From NCBI GenBank assembly GCA_030039755.1, contig JASHUY010000093.1, forward strand, positions 1-54,154: a DNA stretch of 54,154 nt, written 5' to 3'. Of the stretch, positions 16,729 to 25,713 are shown piece by piece. The first letter of the stretch is position 1, and every line of letters starts with the position of its first letter. Source of the stretch: Acidimicrobiales bacterium. Its GTDB lineage: Bacteria; Actinomycetota; Acidimicrobiia; Acidimicrobiales; RAAP-2. The notes beneath the pieces are model-generated. The model saw nothing but the letters and a program-made list of their open reading frames with translations, was not told where the DNA came from and did no database searches. Position numbers and translations under genes: made by a program.

Positions 16729-17671
16729 CGAGAGAGCCCGCCATGATCTCCAGTATCTCCTTGTCAGTGGGCATCGCGTCAGAGCACGCGAGTTGCGATG
16801 CGACGATGGCGCCTGCCGCGTTGGCATAGCGGATCGAATGCTCGAGCGGCCAACCCTCGAGGAGCCCGTGGCAGAGCGCACCGCCGAACCCGTCTCCCGC
16901 ACCGACGCCGTTCACCACTTGGACCTGCACGGGCTCGACGACGACGGACGTCGTTCTCGTCTTCGCCAAGACGCCCTCCGGCCCGAGCTTGACTACCGCC
17001 AACTCCGGCCCGAACGAGAGGAGGCGGTCGGCTGCTTGCTCGGATGTGTCGGTCGCGGTCGCGACGGATACCTCGCCCAGGTTGCCTACGGCGACGGTCA
17101 CGAGTGGCAGCGCCTGCCGTACCGCCGCGCGTGCGTCGTCCTCACTCGCCCAGAAGAGCGCCCTGTAGTCGAGGTCCAACACCGTCGGGTGTCGGCGTGC
17201 CCGTGCCCCTAGAGCGGCGAGCGTCGCGGTGCGGCTGGGCTCTGCGGACAACCCGGTACCGGTCGCCCAGAAGAGGCGCGCCGTGCGGATCGCCGTAAAA
17301 TCGAGGTCCTCCGAAAAGATCTCGAGGTCGGGCGCCTTGGGGAACCGGTAGAAGTAGAGGGGAAAGTCGTCCGGGCTGAGGATCTCGCAGAAAGTGACCG
17401 GCGTCGCAAGATTGGCGACGGAGGACACGAACCGGTCTTCGACGCCGTAGGCACGGAGCGCCTTGTGCACGAACTCGCCAAACGGATCGGCACCGGTCCG
17501 CGTGATGACAGCCGAGCGCCGGCCGAGCCGGGCAGCTGCAACTGCGACGTTCGTCGGGCTCCCGCCAAGGAACCTGTGGAAGGTCTCCACGTCGACGAGC
17601 GGGCCGCTCGACGCAGGATAGATGTCCACACCGACGCGCCCCATCGTGAGAACGTCAAACGACTCCGTCAC
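16721..17671 (-). CDS. iolC: 5-dehydro-2-deoxygluconokinase (IolC), PfkB family
   Basis: The 316-residue protein has both PfkB sugar-kinase signatures: GGSPTNVAVAAARLGRRSAV near the N-terminus and VNGVGAGDGFGGALCHGLLE near the C-terminus, with the catalytic Asp in GAGD. IolC phosphorylates 2-deoxy-5-keto-gluconate. Neighbouring iolB, iolD and the aldolase support IolC over other PfkB kinases. The GTG start at 17671 is fixed by a GAGGAG site just upstream. It is the first gene of the leftward operon and lies 151 bases from the divergent GntR regulator. Its stop overlaps the aldolase start. Confidence 0.88.
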   Translation of the reverse strand: MTESFDVLTMGRVGVDIYPASSGPLVDVETFHRFLGGSPTNVAVAAARLGRRSAVITRTGADPFGEFVHKALRAYGVEDRFVSSVANLATPVTFCEILSPDDFPLYFYRFPKAPDLEIFSEDLDFTAIRTARLFWATGTGLSAEPSRTATLAALGARARRHPTVLDLDYRALFWASEDDARAAVRQALPLVTVAVGNLGEVSVATATDTSEQAADRLLSFGPELAVVKLGPEGVLAKTRTTSVVVEPVQVQVVNGVGAGDGFGGALCHGLLEGWPLEHSIRYANAAGAIVASQLACSDAMPTDKEILEIMAGSLDG

Positions 17672-17754
17672 CGGATCTCCTCGACTGCCGCTGCGAAACC
17701 GGCTGCCGCACGCGGGCTCGCAGGCGCGTGGTCTGCGACGCACGCACGGGAGCC

Positions 17755-17803
17755 AGTCTAAATGTTCTTACAATATACCGACAACTCGACCTCTGGCTAG
17801 ACT
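17755..17803. promoter_or_regulatory. Divergent iolC / gntR promoter region with inverted TAGACT boxes
   Basis: This AT-rich stretch in an otherwise GC-rich spacer carries TAGACT facing right (17798-17803) and its complement AGTCTA (17755-17760, TAGACT facing left). Both fit the actinobacterial -10 pattern TANNNT. The leftward box has TTGTCG 18 bases upstream as a -35 candidate. The bases between (TTCTTACAATATA) are a plausible operator for the adjacent GntR protein. The rightward box is only about 20 bases from the regulator start codon. Inference from sequence pattern only. Confidence 0.45.
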
Positions 17804-17822
17804 GCTCCCGGAGGCGGCCCGG

Positions 17823-18629
17823 ATGACGACCACGCAGCTCGCAGGAGCCGATTTGTTCCGCGGCATCGTACTGGACCGTTCGAGTCCGTTGCCGCTCTAC
17901 TTCCAAGTCGCGCAGCATCTGGAGGGGCAGATCCGGATGGGCCGTCTGACCACCGGAAGCCGCCTCGACAACGAGTTGCGTCTCGCCGAGGTGCTGGGGG
18001 TGTCGAGGCCGACCGTTCGCGCCGCGCTCGGTTCCCTCGTCGACAAGGGCCTCCTCGTGCGACGGCCCGGGTACGGCACGGTCGTTGTCAGAGGGAAGGT
18101 CGACCGTACCCTGGAGCTCACCAGCCTCTACGACGATCTTGTCGAGGCGGAGAAGAAGCCGACGACGAAAGTCCTGCGTAACGAGGTGGTGGAGGCCTCC
18201 GAGGCCGTCGTGGGGGCGCTCGGGGTGGAGGTCGGCGAGCTCGTGATCTACCTCGAACGCCTGCGGTTCGTCGACGGTGAACCGATTGCCCTCATGCACA
18301 ATTTCCTGCCGTCGTCGCTGGTCACCTTCAGCACCGACATGCTCGAGAAGCGTGGGCTCTACGAACTGTTGCGAGCAGCCGGTATCCGGCCCACGAGGGC
18401 GACGCAGCACATGTCGGCCAAGAACGCCTCCAACGTCGAGGCCAACCTGCTCAACGAAGCCCGTCGAGCCGCGCTGCTCACCATGGAGCGGACGACGTAC
18501 GACCAGCTCGGGCGACCCATCGAGTTCGCCCAGCACGTCTACCGGGCTTCTCGGTACGCCGTTCGCACCTCCCTGACGGCTCCGTCGGGGCAGTGGGCCG
18601 CGCCGGTCGTGCAGCTGGACACTTTGTAA
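17823..18629 (+). CDS. GntR/HutC-type transcriptional regulator with UTRA domain
   Basis: The 268-residue protein has an N-terminal winged helix (about 17-90: LPLYFQVAQHLEGQI, then LRLAEVLGVSRPTVRAALGS, then LLVRRPGYGTVV) and a C-terminal UTRA ligand-binding domain (about 100-255). This is the HutC branch of GntR regulators, usually controlled by a sugar or sugar phosphate. It sits between the leftward iol operon and the rightward uptake operon, so it probably controls both in response to an inositol compound. The ATG at 17823 follows GGAGG. The effector is inferred from neighbours. Confidence 0.88.
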   Translation: MTTTQLAGADLFRGIVLDRSSPLPLYFQVAQHLEGQIRMGRLTTGSRLDNELRLAEVLGVSRPTVRAALGSLVDKGLLVRRPGYGTVVVRGKVDRTLELTSLYDDLVEAEKKPTTKVLRNEVVEASEAVVGALGVEVGELVIYLERLRFVDGEPIALMHNFLPSSLVTFSTDMLEKRGLYELLRAAGIRPTRATQHMSAKNASNVEANLLNEARRAALLTMERTTYDQLGRPIEFAQHVYRASRYAVRTSLTAPSGQWAAPVVQLDTL

Positions 18630-18768
18630 GTACCGATCGCGGAGAAGTAATGCGAAGTTCAGTCCGGCATCACTTGCGTGTCACGGAGGGATAACTGCGG
18701 ATTCCTATCTTTCCGTTGTTGCCGGGCTCCGACCGGCGCGATCAGCGGATCAGGAGGCTCGCAGAGGA

Positions 18769-19944
18769 ATGACAACGACGAGGATAATGACGAGAAGGTC
18801 GAGCCGTTGGGGTGCTGGGGGTGCCCTCGTCGGCATGGTCGCCATGGCCGCATTGGTGGTTGCGCCGATCTCGGGCGCAGCCCCGAGCAAGGACCACGCG
18901 TCCTCGACAGCGTTGCCGAGCACGCTGACCATCTACTCCTCGGGGACAGTCAACGTGCAGAACGAGTGGCAGAAGGTCCTCATCCCGGATTTCGAGAAGG
19001 CCTACCCTGGGAAGAAGATCAAACTGGTCTTCGGGACGACAGGCGAGACAACAGTCGTCTACGACGACATCGCCGCCGCCGCCAAGGCGGGTAAGGACAC
19101 TCAGTTCGACGTGGTGACAGGCTCCGTCCCCGCGGAGGCAGGGCCGGCGAACCTCCTCGTCAAGGTGAACAGCAAAGAGCTGCCGAACCTCGACGACATC
19201 AGGGCGTCCACACTCACAGCCGTCGACGGTGAGGCGGTTCCCCTGCGCGGCTCGCAGGTCCTCATCGCCTACAACTCGACTGTGGTGAAGAACCCGCCGA
19301 AGACGCTCGCGGCGTTGATCAAGTGGATCAAGGCGAACCCGGGCAAGTTCTCCTACTGCAACCCGAGCGACGGTGGCTCCGGCGAGGGCTTCGTCCAGGA
19401 CGTCCTCAGCTCCTACACTCCGGCTTCCGTCAACACCAAGCTCGCTCTCGGTTACGACCCGAGCCTGGAATCGTACTGGGACAAGGGTCTTTCGGTGCTC
19501 AAATCGCTCACGCCGGATGTCTTCCAGGGGCAGTACCCGACCAGCAACACCGCCGTCTTGACCGAGCTCGGGTCGGGCGCCATCGACATCGGCTCGGTGT
19601 GGTCGGACGAAGCCACCGAAGCGCTGGACGACGGGCAACTGCCGAAGACGGTCAAACTGGCCGGCATCTCGCCGCCGATGCCGGGAGGGCCGGACTACAT
19701 CGGGGTTCCGAAGAACATCCCCGCGTCCTACCAGAAGCTCGCCTTCGAGTTCATCAACTGGACTCTCACCCCGCAGGTCCAAGGCGACATCGTGGGCGTC
19801 ATGTACGGGACGCCCGGCATCGAGATCAAGGACCTGCCGGCGGCCTACCAGTCGCGCTTTGCCGGCTACCCGCCGCCCCAGCTGCCCTACTCGTCGAAGT
19901 CGGAGAGCGACATGGCACGCGACTGGACCAGCCAGGTCGGCTAG
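18769..19944 (+). CDS. ABC transporter substrate-binding protein (family 1, Fe/polyamine/phosphonate type)
   Basis: The 391-residue protein has a secretion signal (about 1-37, with charged RRSSRW then GMVAMAALVVAPISGA). A periplasmic-binding fold follows, beginning LTIYSSGTVNVQNEW, typical of the iron/polyamine/phosphonate class of binding proteins. There is no lipobox cysteine, so anchoring is uncertain. Two permeases and an ATPase follow. An AGGAGG sits 11 bases before the ATG; an in-frame ATG at 18787 is an alternative. Genes downstream for a glycerophosphodiesterase and an inositol-phosphatase suggest a phosphorylated or glycerophosphoryl substrate such as glycerophosphoinositol. The family is secure; the substrate is inferred. 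Confidence 0.82.
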   Translation: MTTTRIMTRRSSRWGAGGALVGMVAMAALVVAPISGAAPSKDHASSTALPSTLTIYSSGTVNVQNEWQKVLIPDFEKAYPGKKIKLVFGTTGETTVVYDDIAAAAKAGKDTQFDVVTGSVPAEAGPANLLVKVNSKELPNLDDIRASTLTAVDGEAVPLRGSQVLIAYNSTVVKNPPKTLAALIKWIKANPGKFSYCNPSDGGSGEGFVQDVLSSYTPASVNTKLALGYDPSLESYWDKGLSVLKSLTPDVFQGQYPTSNTAVLTELGSGAIDIGSVWSDEATEALDDGQLPKTVKLAGISPPMPGGPDYIGVPKNIPASYQKLAFEFINWTLTPQVQGDIVGVMYGTPGIEIKDLPAAYQSRFAGYPPPQLPYSSKSESDMARDWTSQVG

Positions 19945-19977
19945 CCAGCCACGAAGGAACCGCCAGCACGTGCCGGC

Positions 19978-20027
19978 CCCTCTCGTCACCGCATCCGCAC
20001 CGGTACCGGCTACTGCGGACGAGAGGG
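19978..20027 (+). promoter_or_regulatory. Intercistronic stem-loop between binding-protein and permease genes
   Basis: CCCTCTCGT (19978-19986) pairs with ACGAGAGGG (20019-20027). After a two-base bulge, CCGCA (19989-19993) pairs with TGCGG (20014-20018), and the loop contains the palindrome CCGGTACCGG. This 14-bp stem sits in the 114-base gap between the two genes. Such hairpins commonly protect the upstream mRNA or attenuate transcription, giving more binding protein than permease. The role here is inferred. Confidence 0.6.
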
Positions 20028-20058
20028 ACCGGGCGGGGGCCCGAAGGGAGGTCGGTGG

Positions 20059-20958
20059 GTGAAGGTTCTGCGAAGGTTCGGGCAGCTGCTCATGGTGGCG
20101 CCGCCGCTCGCGATCATCGCCGTCTTCGTCGGCCTGCCGATCGTCATCTCGGTCATCTACACGCTCGGTCACGTCGGTGGCCTGAATTCGGCGGTCTCGG
20201 CCATCGCCCTGCACGACGTGAGCACGAGAGGGCTGCTCACCTGGGCCGCCTACAGCCAGGTCTTCGCCGAGCACGACTTCATCGCCTCGCTCATCGCCTC
20301 GGTCGTGGTGACGATCGTCTCCACCGCGGTCGTGCTGGTCGTCTCCTGGGCGATCGCGCTCTACGCATGGCGGGCGAGATCTCGCCTCGGTCGGGTGCTC
20401 AGTGCGCTCGCCATCGTGCCGATGTTCATACCGGTCGTCATCGCCTCGTACGCGATGCTCCAGTTCTGGACCTACGACGGCTTCATCAAGACGGTCGCCA
20501 ACGGCATCGGCATGGCGAACTTCCCGTCCTTCGGCTACAGCCTCCAGCTCGTCGTGATCGCCGAGATCTGGGTCAGCGTCCCCTTCGGGGTCCTCATGAT
20601 CAGCGCGGGCCTCACCGGCATCCCCCCGTCTGCCTTCGAGGCGGCACGTGACGCCGGCGCGTCGGTGGCGCGGGCGACCTGGGGCATCCTCGTGCCGATG
20701 AACCTCCTGCCTACGATCATCGTCACCTGCTTCACGGGAATCTCGATCCTCGGCAGCTTCACCGTTCCCTACCTCGTCGGGCCGACGTCGCCGAACCTGC
20801 TCGGGCCCGAGGCGACGGAGACGTTCACGAACTTCCACGAATCTCAGCAAGCCGAGGTGATGGCGATGGTGCTCTTCGGTCTCGCGATCATCGTCGCCGT
20901 CCCCTACGTCTGGGCGACGTACCGGACCAACAAGACCACGGGGGGGCAGGCGACATGA
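20059..20958 (+). CDS. ABC transporter permease (first)
   Basis: The 299-residue protein has about six membrane segments. The cytoplasmic EAA loop is visible as AFEAARDAGASVARATWGIL, which docks the ATPase. It belongs to the binding-protein-dependent inner membrane permeases of the polyamine/iron/phosphonate type. The GTG start follows GGGAGGTCG. Its last four bases overlap the next permease (ATGA). It works with the second permease as a heterodimeric channel for the importer encoded here. Confidence 0.88.
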   Translation: MKVLRRFGQLLMVAPPLAIIAVFVGLPIVISVIYTLGHVGGLNSAVSAIALHDVSTRGLLTWAAYSQVFAEHDFIASLIASVVVTIVSTAVVLVVSWAIALYAWRARSRLGRVLSALAIVPMFIPVVIASYAMLQFWTYDGFIKTVANGIGMANFPSFGYSLQLVVIAEIWVSVPFGVLMISAGLTGIPPSAFEAARDAGASVARATWGILVPMNLLPTIIVTCFTGISILGSFTVPYLVGPTSPNLLGPEATETFTNFHESQQAEVMAMVLFGLAIIVAVPYVWATYRTNKTTGGQAT

Positions 20959-21842
20959 GCGTGGGAGTGGTCGCACCGGTGCAGAGCGCCCAGGAGACGG
21001 CCGAGCAGCGGGCGAGGCCCGCGTCGCGCCGTGCGGTGCGGATCAACGGAGCACGCGTGGTCAGCTCGGTCGCGGTGGTCCTCCTCTTCGTCTTCATCTT
21101 CGGTCCGCTCTTGTGGCTCGTTCTGTGGGCGTTCGCAGGCGCCTGGCGCTATCCGGCGCTCCTGCCCCAGCAGTGGTCCCTCTCGTGGTGGCTGAAGGTC
21201 TTCGACTACCCCTCCCTCCTCCACTCCGTCGCGCTGAGCTTCATCTTCGCCCCGATCGTCACCGCGCTCTCGGCCGTCATCTGCCTGCCGGCGGCCTACG
21301 CCTTCTCGCGGTTGCGGATCCCCGGACGGCGGGCGCTCATGATCAGCCTCTTCTCGGTCAATGCCTTCCCGATGATCGGTCTCTACATCACCATCGCCAC
21401 CCTCTTCTACGCGCTCAACCTCATGGGCACCTTCTTCGGCGTCGTCCTCATCCAACTGCTCGGGACGATCGTCTTCATGACCTGGATCCCCACGGCTGCC
21501 TTCTCCGCCGTCCCGCGCTCGTTCGAGGACGCCGCTCGCGACGTCGGGGCGAGCCGGCTGCGCACCTTCTTCTCGGTCACCCTTCCCCTCGCCGCGCCCG
21601 GGATCTTCGTCGCCATGGTGCTGGCGTTCCTCGTGTCCCTCGACACAGCCCAGGGCACCTTTCTCGTCGGCATCCCGAACTACGTCACCATGCCCGTTCA
21701 GATGTACTCGCTCGTGAGCGATTATCCCCCGGAGGCGGCTGCGGTCTTCGCCGTCCTGCTCGCAATCCCGTCGGTGATCCTGATGCTCCTCGTCCGGAAG
21801 CACGTGATGGGGGGCGCCCTGGCTCACGGGTTCCAGGTCTAG
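20955..21842 (+). CDS. ABC transporter permease (second)
   Basis: The 295-residue partner permease has a charged N-terminal tail of about 35 residues, then six membrane segments. Its EAA loop reads SFEDAARDVGASRLRTFFSV. The start overlaps the previous stop by four bases, so the two permeases are translationally coupled. An ATPase gene follows after 16 bases. It completes the membrane part of the importer. Confidence 0.88.
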   Translation: MSVGVVAPVQSAQETAEQRARPASRRAVRINGARVVSSVAVVLLFVFIFGPLLWLVLWAFAGAWRYPALLPQQWSLSWWLKVFDYPSLLHSVALSFIFAPIVTALSAVICLPAAYAFSRLRIPGRRALMISLFSVNAFPMIGLYITIATLFYALNLMGTFFGVVLIQLLGTIVFMTWIPTAAFSAVPRSFEDAARDVGASRLRTFFSVTLPLAAPGIFVAMVLAFLVSLDTAQGTFLVGIPNYVTMPVQMYSLVSDYPPEAAAVFAVLLAIPSVILMLLVRKHVMGGALAHGFQV

Positions 21843-21858
21843 GGACGGGCGGGCAAGC

Positions 21859-23019
21859 ATGGGAGGGGAAACGACCGCGGGTCTGGAGATCACGGATCTC
21901 TCCAAGCAGCTCGGAGGCAACACCGTCGTCAAAGGGATCTCCCTCAGCGCGCGGCAAGGAGAGCTCGTCTGCCTGCTCGGGCCCTCCGGTTGCGGGAAGA
22001 CGACGACCCTACGGATGATCGGCGGCTTTCTGAAACCCGACGGCGGTCGAATCGCGATCGCTGGGCGCGACGTGACGGACCTTCCGCCGGAGCGTCGCCC
22101 CACGGCGATGGTCTTCCAGAATTACGCGCTCTGGCCGCACATGTCCGTCTACAAGAACATCGCCTACGGTCTTCGCCTGCGTAAGATGCACAAGCGCGAC
22201 ATCGACGAGCGCGTGGACGCGGTCTTGAAGATGGTCAACCTCGCGCACTTAAGAAACCGCAGTCCTGTCGCGCTCTCCGGCGGTGAGCAGCAACGCGTGG
22301 CGTTGGCACGGGCGGTCGTCCTCGAGCCGTCATTGCTCCTCCTGGACGAGCCGCTGTCGAACCTCGACGCCAAGCTCCGGGTGGGTGTCAGAGAAGAGAT
22401 CCGGGAGATCCAGCAACGGCTTCAGATCACGACGGTCTTCGTCACCCACGACCAGGACGAGGCGCTCTCGATCGCCGACCGGATCGCGGTCATGTCGAGC
22501 GGGAACATCGAGCAATGTGCCGACCCCGACGAGCTCTACCGGCGCCCGGAGTGCCGGTTCGTCGCCAGCTTCATCGGCACCATGAACCTCTTCGAGGGCC
22601 GGGTCGCCTCCGGCGGCGTCGTGATCGGTCCCGGGGAGGTGTTCGTCCCCTGCGAGGACGGCGTGCTCTCGGACCTTCCCGCAGAAGACTGCACCAGGTG
22701 GGAGATCGCGGTGCGGCCCGAGGACGTGCGCGTGAGCGCCGTCGGCGCGACCGATGTCCTGCCCCACCTGGGGAGCGTCGTGCGCCAGGTCCCCCACGGG
22801 CATTTCAAGGAGGTGCTCGTGGGATTCGATCACGAGGTGAGCATCCGGTCCTTCGTCGGTCCGGAAGTCGATTGCTCGGGGCCGGTGGTCGCGACGATCC
22901 GCCGGCTCCTGCTGTATCGCGACGGAGCTCTCGCGTACGAGTCCCGAAGCCCGCAAGCCGACGCCGACGGACGGCGGATACCGCTCCCTGCACGAAGCGT
23001 CGCGGAGATGACCGGATGA
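21859..23019 (+). CDS. ABC transporter ATP-binding protein (Ugp/Pot-type with TOBE)
   Basis: The 386-residue ATPase has Walker A GPSGCGKTT, the Q-loop VFQNYALWPHM, the signature LSGGEQQRVALARA, Walker B LLLLDEPLSNLD and the switch VTHDQDEALSIAD. A C-terminal TOBE-type domain (about 245-370) follows, as in CUT1 and polyamine/iron importers. It powers the importer encoded just upstream. Its stop overlaps the start of the phosphodiesterase gene by four bases, which ties transport to glycerophosphodiester hydrolysis in one operon, as in the E. coli ugp system with UgpQ. Confidence 0.9.
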   Translation: MGGETTAGLEITDLSKQLGGNTVVKGISLSARQGELVCLLGPSGCGKTTTLRMIGGFLKPDGGRIAIAGRDVTDLPPERRPTAMVFQNYALWPHMSVYKNIAYGLRLRKMHKRDIDERVDAVLKMVNLAHLRNRSPVALSGGEQQRVALARAVVLEPSLLLLDEPLSNLDAKLRVGVREEIREIQQRLQITTVFVTHDQDEALSIADRIAVMSSGNIEQCADPDELYRRPECRFVASFIGTMNLFEGRVASGGVVIGPGEVFVPCEDGVLSDLPAEDCTRWEIAVRPEDVRVSAVGATDVLPHLGSVVRQVPHGHFKEVLVGFDHEVSIRSFVGPEVDCSGPVVATIRRLLLYRDGALAYESRSPQADADGRRIPLPARSVAEMTG

Positions 23020-23708
23020 CCCAGGCGATCGCGCACCGGGGAGAGCCGGTCGGCCACCGGGAGAACACCCTGCCCGCGTTCGCTGCCGCGGCCGCGGCAG
23101 GTGCGGACATGGTCGAGCTCGACTGCCGTCTCACGAGCGACGACGTGGTCGTCGTCCTCCACGACCCCACCCTCAGCCGACTGTGGGGCGTCCCTGCGCC
23201 CGTGAAGGACCTGGACCTCGCCGAGGTGCAGGCGCTGGGAGACGGCGACGAGCGCATCCCGACCCTCGCCGAGGCTCTCGCGGCGATCGATCTCCCCGTG
23301 ATGGTCGACCTCGACGACCCGAGCGTGACGGCGCGCGCGCTGCGCGTGGTGGAGGAGGCCTGCGCCCTCGACCGTGCGCTCTTCGCGGGCAACCTCGATG
23401 CGCTCTCCTGGCTTCGGGGCGCCCGGTCCGACGCGCGCATCGCCCTCAGCTGGGACCGGCGCGAGCTGCCGGACGCCGAACTCCTGGGGACCCTTCGACC
23501 GGAGCTCTTCAACCCCCGCTTCGACCTGCTCGACGACGCGGGTATCGAGGCGATGCACGAGGCCGGGATCGGCGTCTCGGCGTGGACGGTGGACGACGAG
23601 CAGGTGATGCAGCAGCTCGTCGAGCGTGGGGTCGACGCCATCATCACCAACAGGATCAGGACCCTCGTCGCTCTGCTCGGAATCGGCGAAGGCCCGGAGA
23701 CGACGTAG
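23016..23708 (+). CDS. Glycerophosphodiester phosphodiesterase
   Basis: The 230-residue protein has the GDPD catalytic layout: AHRGEPVGHRENTLPAF with the first His and the Glu of ENT, VELDCRLTSD, VVLHDPTL with the second His, a middle MVDLDD where many relatives have IELK, and the closing DAIITNR. It splits glycerophosphodiesters into glycerol 3-phosphate and an alcohol, or into glycerol and a phosphoester. No signal peptide is seen, so it acts in the cytoplasm on imported substrate. Its ATG overlaps the ATPase stop. With the inositol genes around it, glycerophosphoinositol is the most economical substrate; this is inferred. Confidence 0.88.
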   Translation: MTQAIAHRGEPVGHRENTLPAFAAAAAAGADMVELDCRLTSDDVVVVLHDPTLSRLWGVPAPVKDLDLAEVQALGDGDERIPTLAEALAAIDLPVMVDLDDPSVTARALRVVEEACALDRALFAGNLDALSWLRGARSDARIALSWDRRELPDAELLGTLRPELFNPRFDLLDDAGIEAMHEAGIGVSAWTVDDEQVMQQLVERGVDAIITNRIRTLVALLGIGEGPETT

Positions 23709-23715
23709 GCGCCGC

Positions 23716-24537
23716 GTGAGCCACACCCGGGAGGACCTCGACGCCTACGAAGCCCTCGCCCTCGAGCTCGCGGCGTTCGCGATCGGCGAGATCGGCGGCC
23801 GACGTGTCAACCCCGACGAGCGCTCGACGAAGGACCACGCGGCGGACTGGGTGACGACGGTCGACGTCGGCGTCGAACGGCATGTCCGCCGAGAGATCTC
23901 GCAGCGCTTCCCCGACCACGCGATCGTCGGCGAGGAGCTCGGCTCGAGCGGTGACCCGTCCGCCGGCGGGCTCGTCTGGTACGTCGACCCGATCGACGGG
24001 ACGACGAACTTCGTGCACTCCCTGCCATGGTCGTCGTTCAGCCTCTGCCTGGCCGACGACGAGGGCCTGCTGCTCGGGGTGGTCGCCGACCCCCACCGGC
24101 AGGAAGTGCTCAGTGCCAGGCGTGGCGCAGGGTCGAGGATCGACGGCGCGGCCACGCGCTGTCGCGACGCCGACACCCTTGTCGGTGGGGCCCTCCTCAC
24201 CGAGCTCGCCGGCGTCGAGTGCTGGCCCGGCTTCTTCGAGCTGGCGGCTGCCGTCAGCCGGCACAAGTGCGTGACCCGGGTCATGGGCTCCTGCGCCCTG
24301 TCACTCGCGTCTCTTGCCGCGGGTCGCGCGTCGGCGGTCGTGCTGTCGGGATGGAACCCGATCGACGTCGGGGCCGGCGTGCTCGCTGCCCGCGAGAGCG
24401 GCGCGGTGGTGCTCGCAGGACCCGGCGCGCCCCACGTGCTCGGCGCTGGCGGCCTCGAGCACGACCTGCTCGTCGCGGTCGCCCCGGGAGCCACCCGCGA
24501 GCTGACCGAGATCCTCGAGGGCCTGCCGACGCGATGA
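23716..24537 (+). CDS. Inositol-monophosphatase-family phosphatase
   Basis: The 273-residue protein has the metal-site motifs of the family: GEELG, DPIDGTTNFVHSLPW and the C-terminal WNPIDVGAGVLAARESGA, a variant of WDxAAGxxxxxEAGG. These enzymes remove phosphate from inositol phosphates and similar sugar phosphates using magnesium. The GTG at 23716 lies 7 bases after the phosphodiesterase stop; the frame is open further left but only with arginine-rich non-family sequence. Placed between a phosphodiesterase and a dehydrogenase, it probably converts inositol 1-phosphate to myo-inositol. Family assignment is strong; substrate choice is inferred from the operon. Confidence 0.85.
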   Translation: MSHTREDLDAYEALALELAAFAIGEIGGRRVNPDERSTKDHAADWVTTVDVGVERHVRREISQRFPDHAIVGEELGSSGDPSAGGLVWYVDPIDGTTNFVHSLPWSSFSLCLADDEGLLLGVVADPHRQEVLSARRGAGSRIDGAATRCRDADTLVGGALLTELAGVECWPGFFELAAAVSRHKCVTRVMGSCALSLASLAAGRASAVVLSGWNPIDVGAGVLAARESGAVVLAGPGAPHVLGAGGLEHDLLVAVAPGATRELTEILEGLPTR

Positions 24538-25679
24538 AGCCGATCGGGATCGCGGTCGTCGGGCTCGGGACGATCGTCGAGGCGGTTCACCTGCCGGCAC
24601 TTCGCCGGCTCACCTCCCACTATCAGCTGCGGGCAGTGTGCGACCTCTCGTCGGCGAGGGCGAACTTCGTCGCTCGTCACGCAGGGCAGGATGTGCTCGC
24701 CACGACCGACCCGGAGGCTGCGATCGACTGCCCCGGCGTGGAGGCCGTCTTCCTGCTCCACAGCGGGGCGCACGACCGACTCTCCGCACTGGCGCTCGAC
24801 GCCGGCCGCCACGTGTTCGCCGAGAAGCCGCTGACGATGAGCCGACGAGAAGCGCTGGCGCTCGACGAGCGGGCGGCGAAGGCTGGGCTCGCGCTCCAGG
24901 TCGGCTACATGAAGATGTACGACCCGGCGGTGGAAGAGGCGCGGCGGGCGATCGATCAACTGAGCGGGGTCCACCTCGTCCGGGTCACCGTGCTGCACCC
25001 GGACGAGAGGCATCAGTTCGCCCACCTGAGAAGGATCCCCCCCGCAGACGACGTCGACGAGGGCGCTCTCCAGGCCGAGATCGCCCACGACCGCAAGCGA
25101 ACCACGGAAGCGCTCGGCAACGTTCCCGATTGGGTCGCCACGTTCTACGCCGAGGTGCTCAACGGCTCGGTGATCCACGAGCTCTCCCTCCTGCGCGCCC
25201 TCGGGCTCCCACTGCCGTCGCGTTTCGAGCACGTGGCGGCGTGGCCAGGCGGGCCGCCCGATCCCCCACCGAACCCGCCCTGCATCGATGCCTTCGCGGT
25301 GCTCAGCGAGGAGACGCGGCTCAGCCTCAACTGGAACTTCTTACCTGACTATGCGAATTACTCCGAGGAGCTTGCGGTCTTCGCCGAGGGCGGACGCGTC
25401 TTTCTCGATCTCGCCCCGCCGTACTTGCTCGACGCGCGCAGCACCCTGCGCGTCGAGCGCTCAGAGGGGAAGCTGCGCCGGGTCACGACCAGCTTCGGTT
25501 CCTTCGAGAGCGGCTTCCTCATCCAGCTCGAGCAGTTCGCGGCCTCGGTACGAGAAGTACGGCCGGTGCGCTCGACGGCGGCCGGCGCTGCGGACGACAT
25601 CGCCTGTCTCCTCGCGATGACCAAGCGATTGGCGGCGGGGTACTCGATCACCTTCGGTGGCGAGGCCGCAGTGGCATGA
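24534..25679 (+). CDS. Gfo/Idh/MocA-family dehydrogenase, probable inositol dehydrogenase
   Basis: The 381-residue protein starts with a Rossmann fold, PIGIAVVGLGTIVEAVHLPAL. The usual GxGxxG(A) ends atypically, with a valine after GTIVEA. It also has the family hallmark FAEKPLTMSRREA, whose lysine takes part in catalysis. Members oxidise sugars and polyols with NAD or NADP; IolG, the myo-inositol 2-dehydrogenase, belongs here. The start overlaps the phosphatase stop by four bases (ATGA). Context (phosphatase before it, IolE-like protein after it) favours inositol as substrate. It may instead act on another polyol. Confidence 0.8.
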   Translation: MKPIGIAVVGLGTIVEAVHLPALRRLTSHYQLRAVCDLSSARANFVARHAGQDVLATTDPEAAIDCPGVEAVFLLHSGAHDRLSALALDAGRHVFAEKPLTMSRREALALDERAAKAGLALQVGYMKMYDPAVEEARRAIDQLSGVHLVRVTVLHPDERHQFAHLRRIPPADDVDEGALQAEIAHDRKRTTEALGNVPDWVATFYAEVLNGSVIHELSLLRALGLPLPSRFEHVAAWPGGPPDPPPNPPCIDAFAVLSEETRLSLNWNFLPDYANYSEELAVFAEGGRVFLDLAPPYLLDARSTLRVERSEGKLRRVTTSFGSFESGFLIQLEQFAASVREVRPVRSTAAGAADDIACLLAMTKRLAAGYSITFGGEAAVA

Positions 25680-25713
25680 CGCGGTCGGAACCTGATGTGG
25701 AGGAACGCTGAGA

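Noticed and set aside
18742-20976. A 744-codon open frame on the minus strand
   Set aside because: It lies antisense to the binding-protein and first permease genes and has the Arg/Asp/Glu/His-rich composition of a GC-rich shadow frame.
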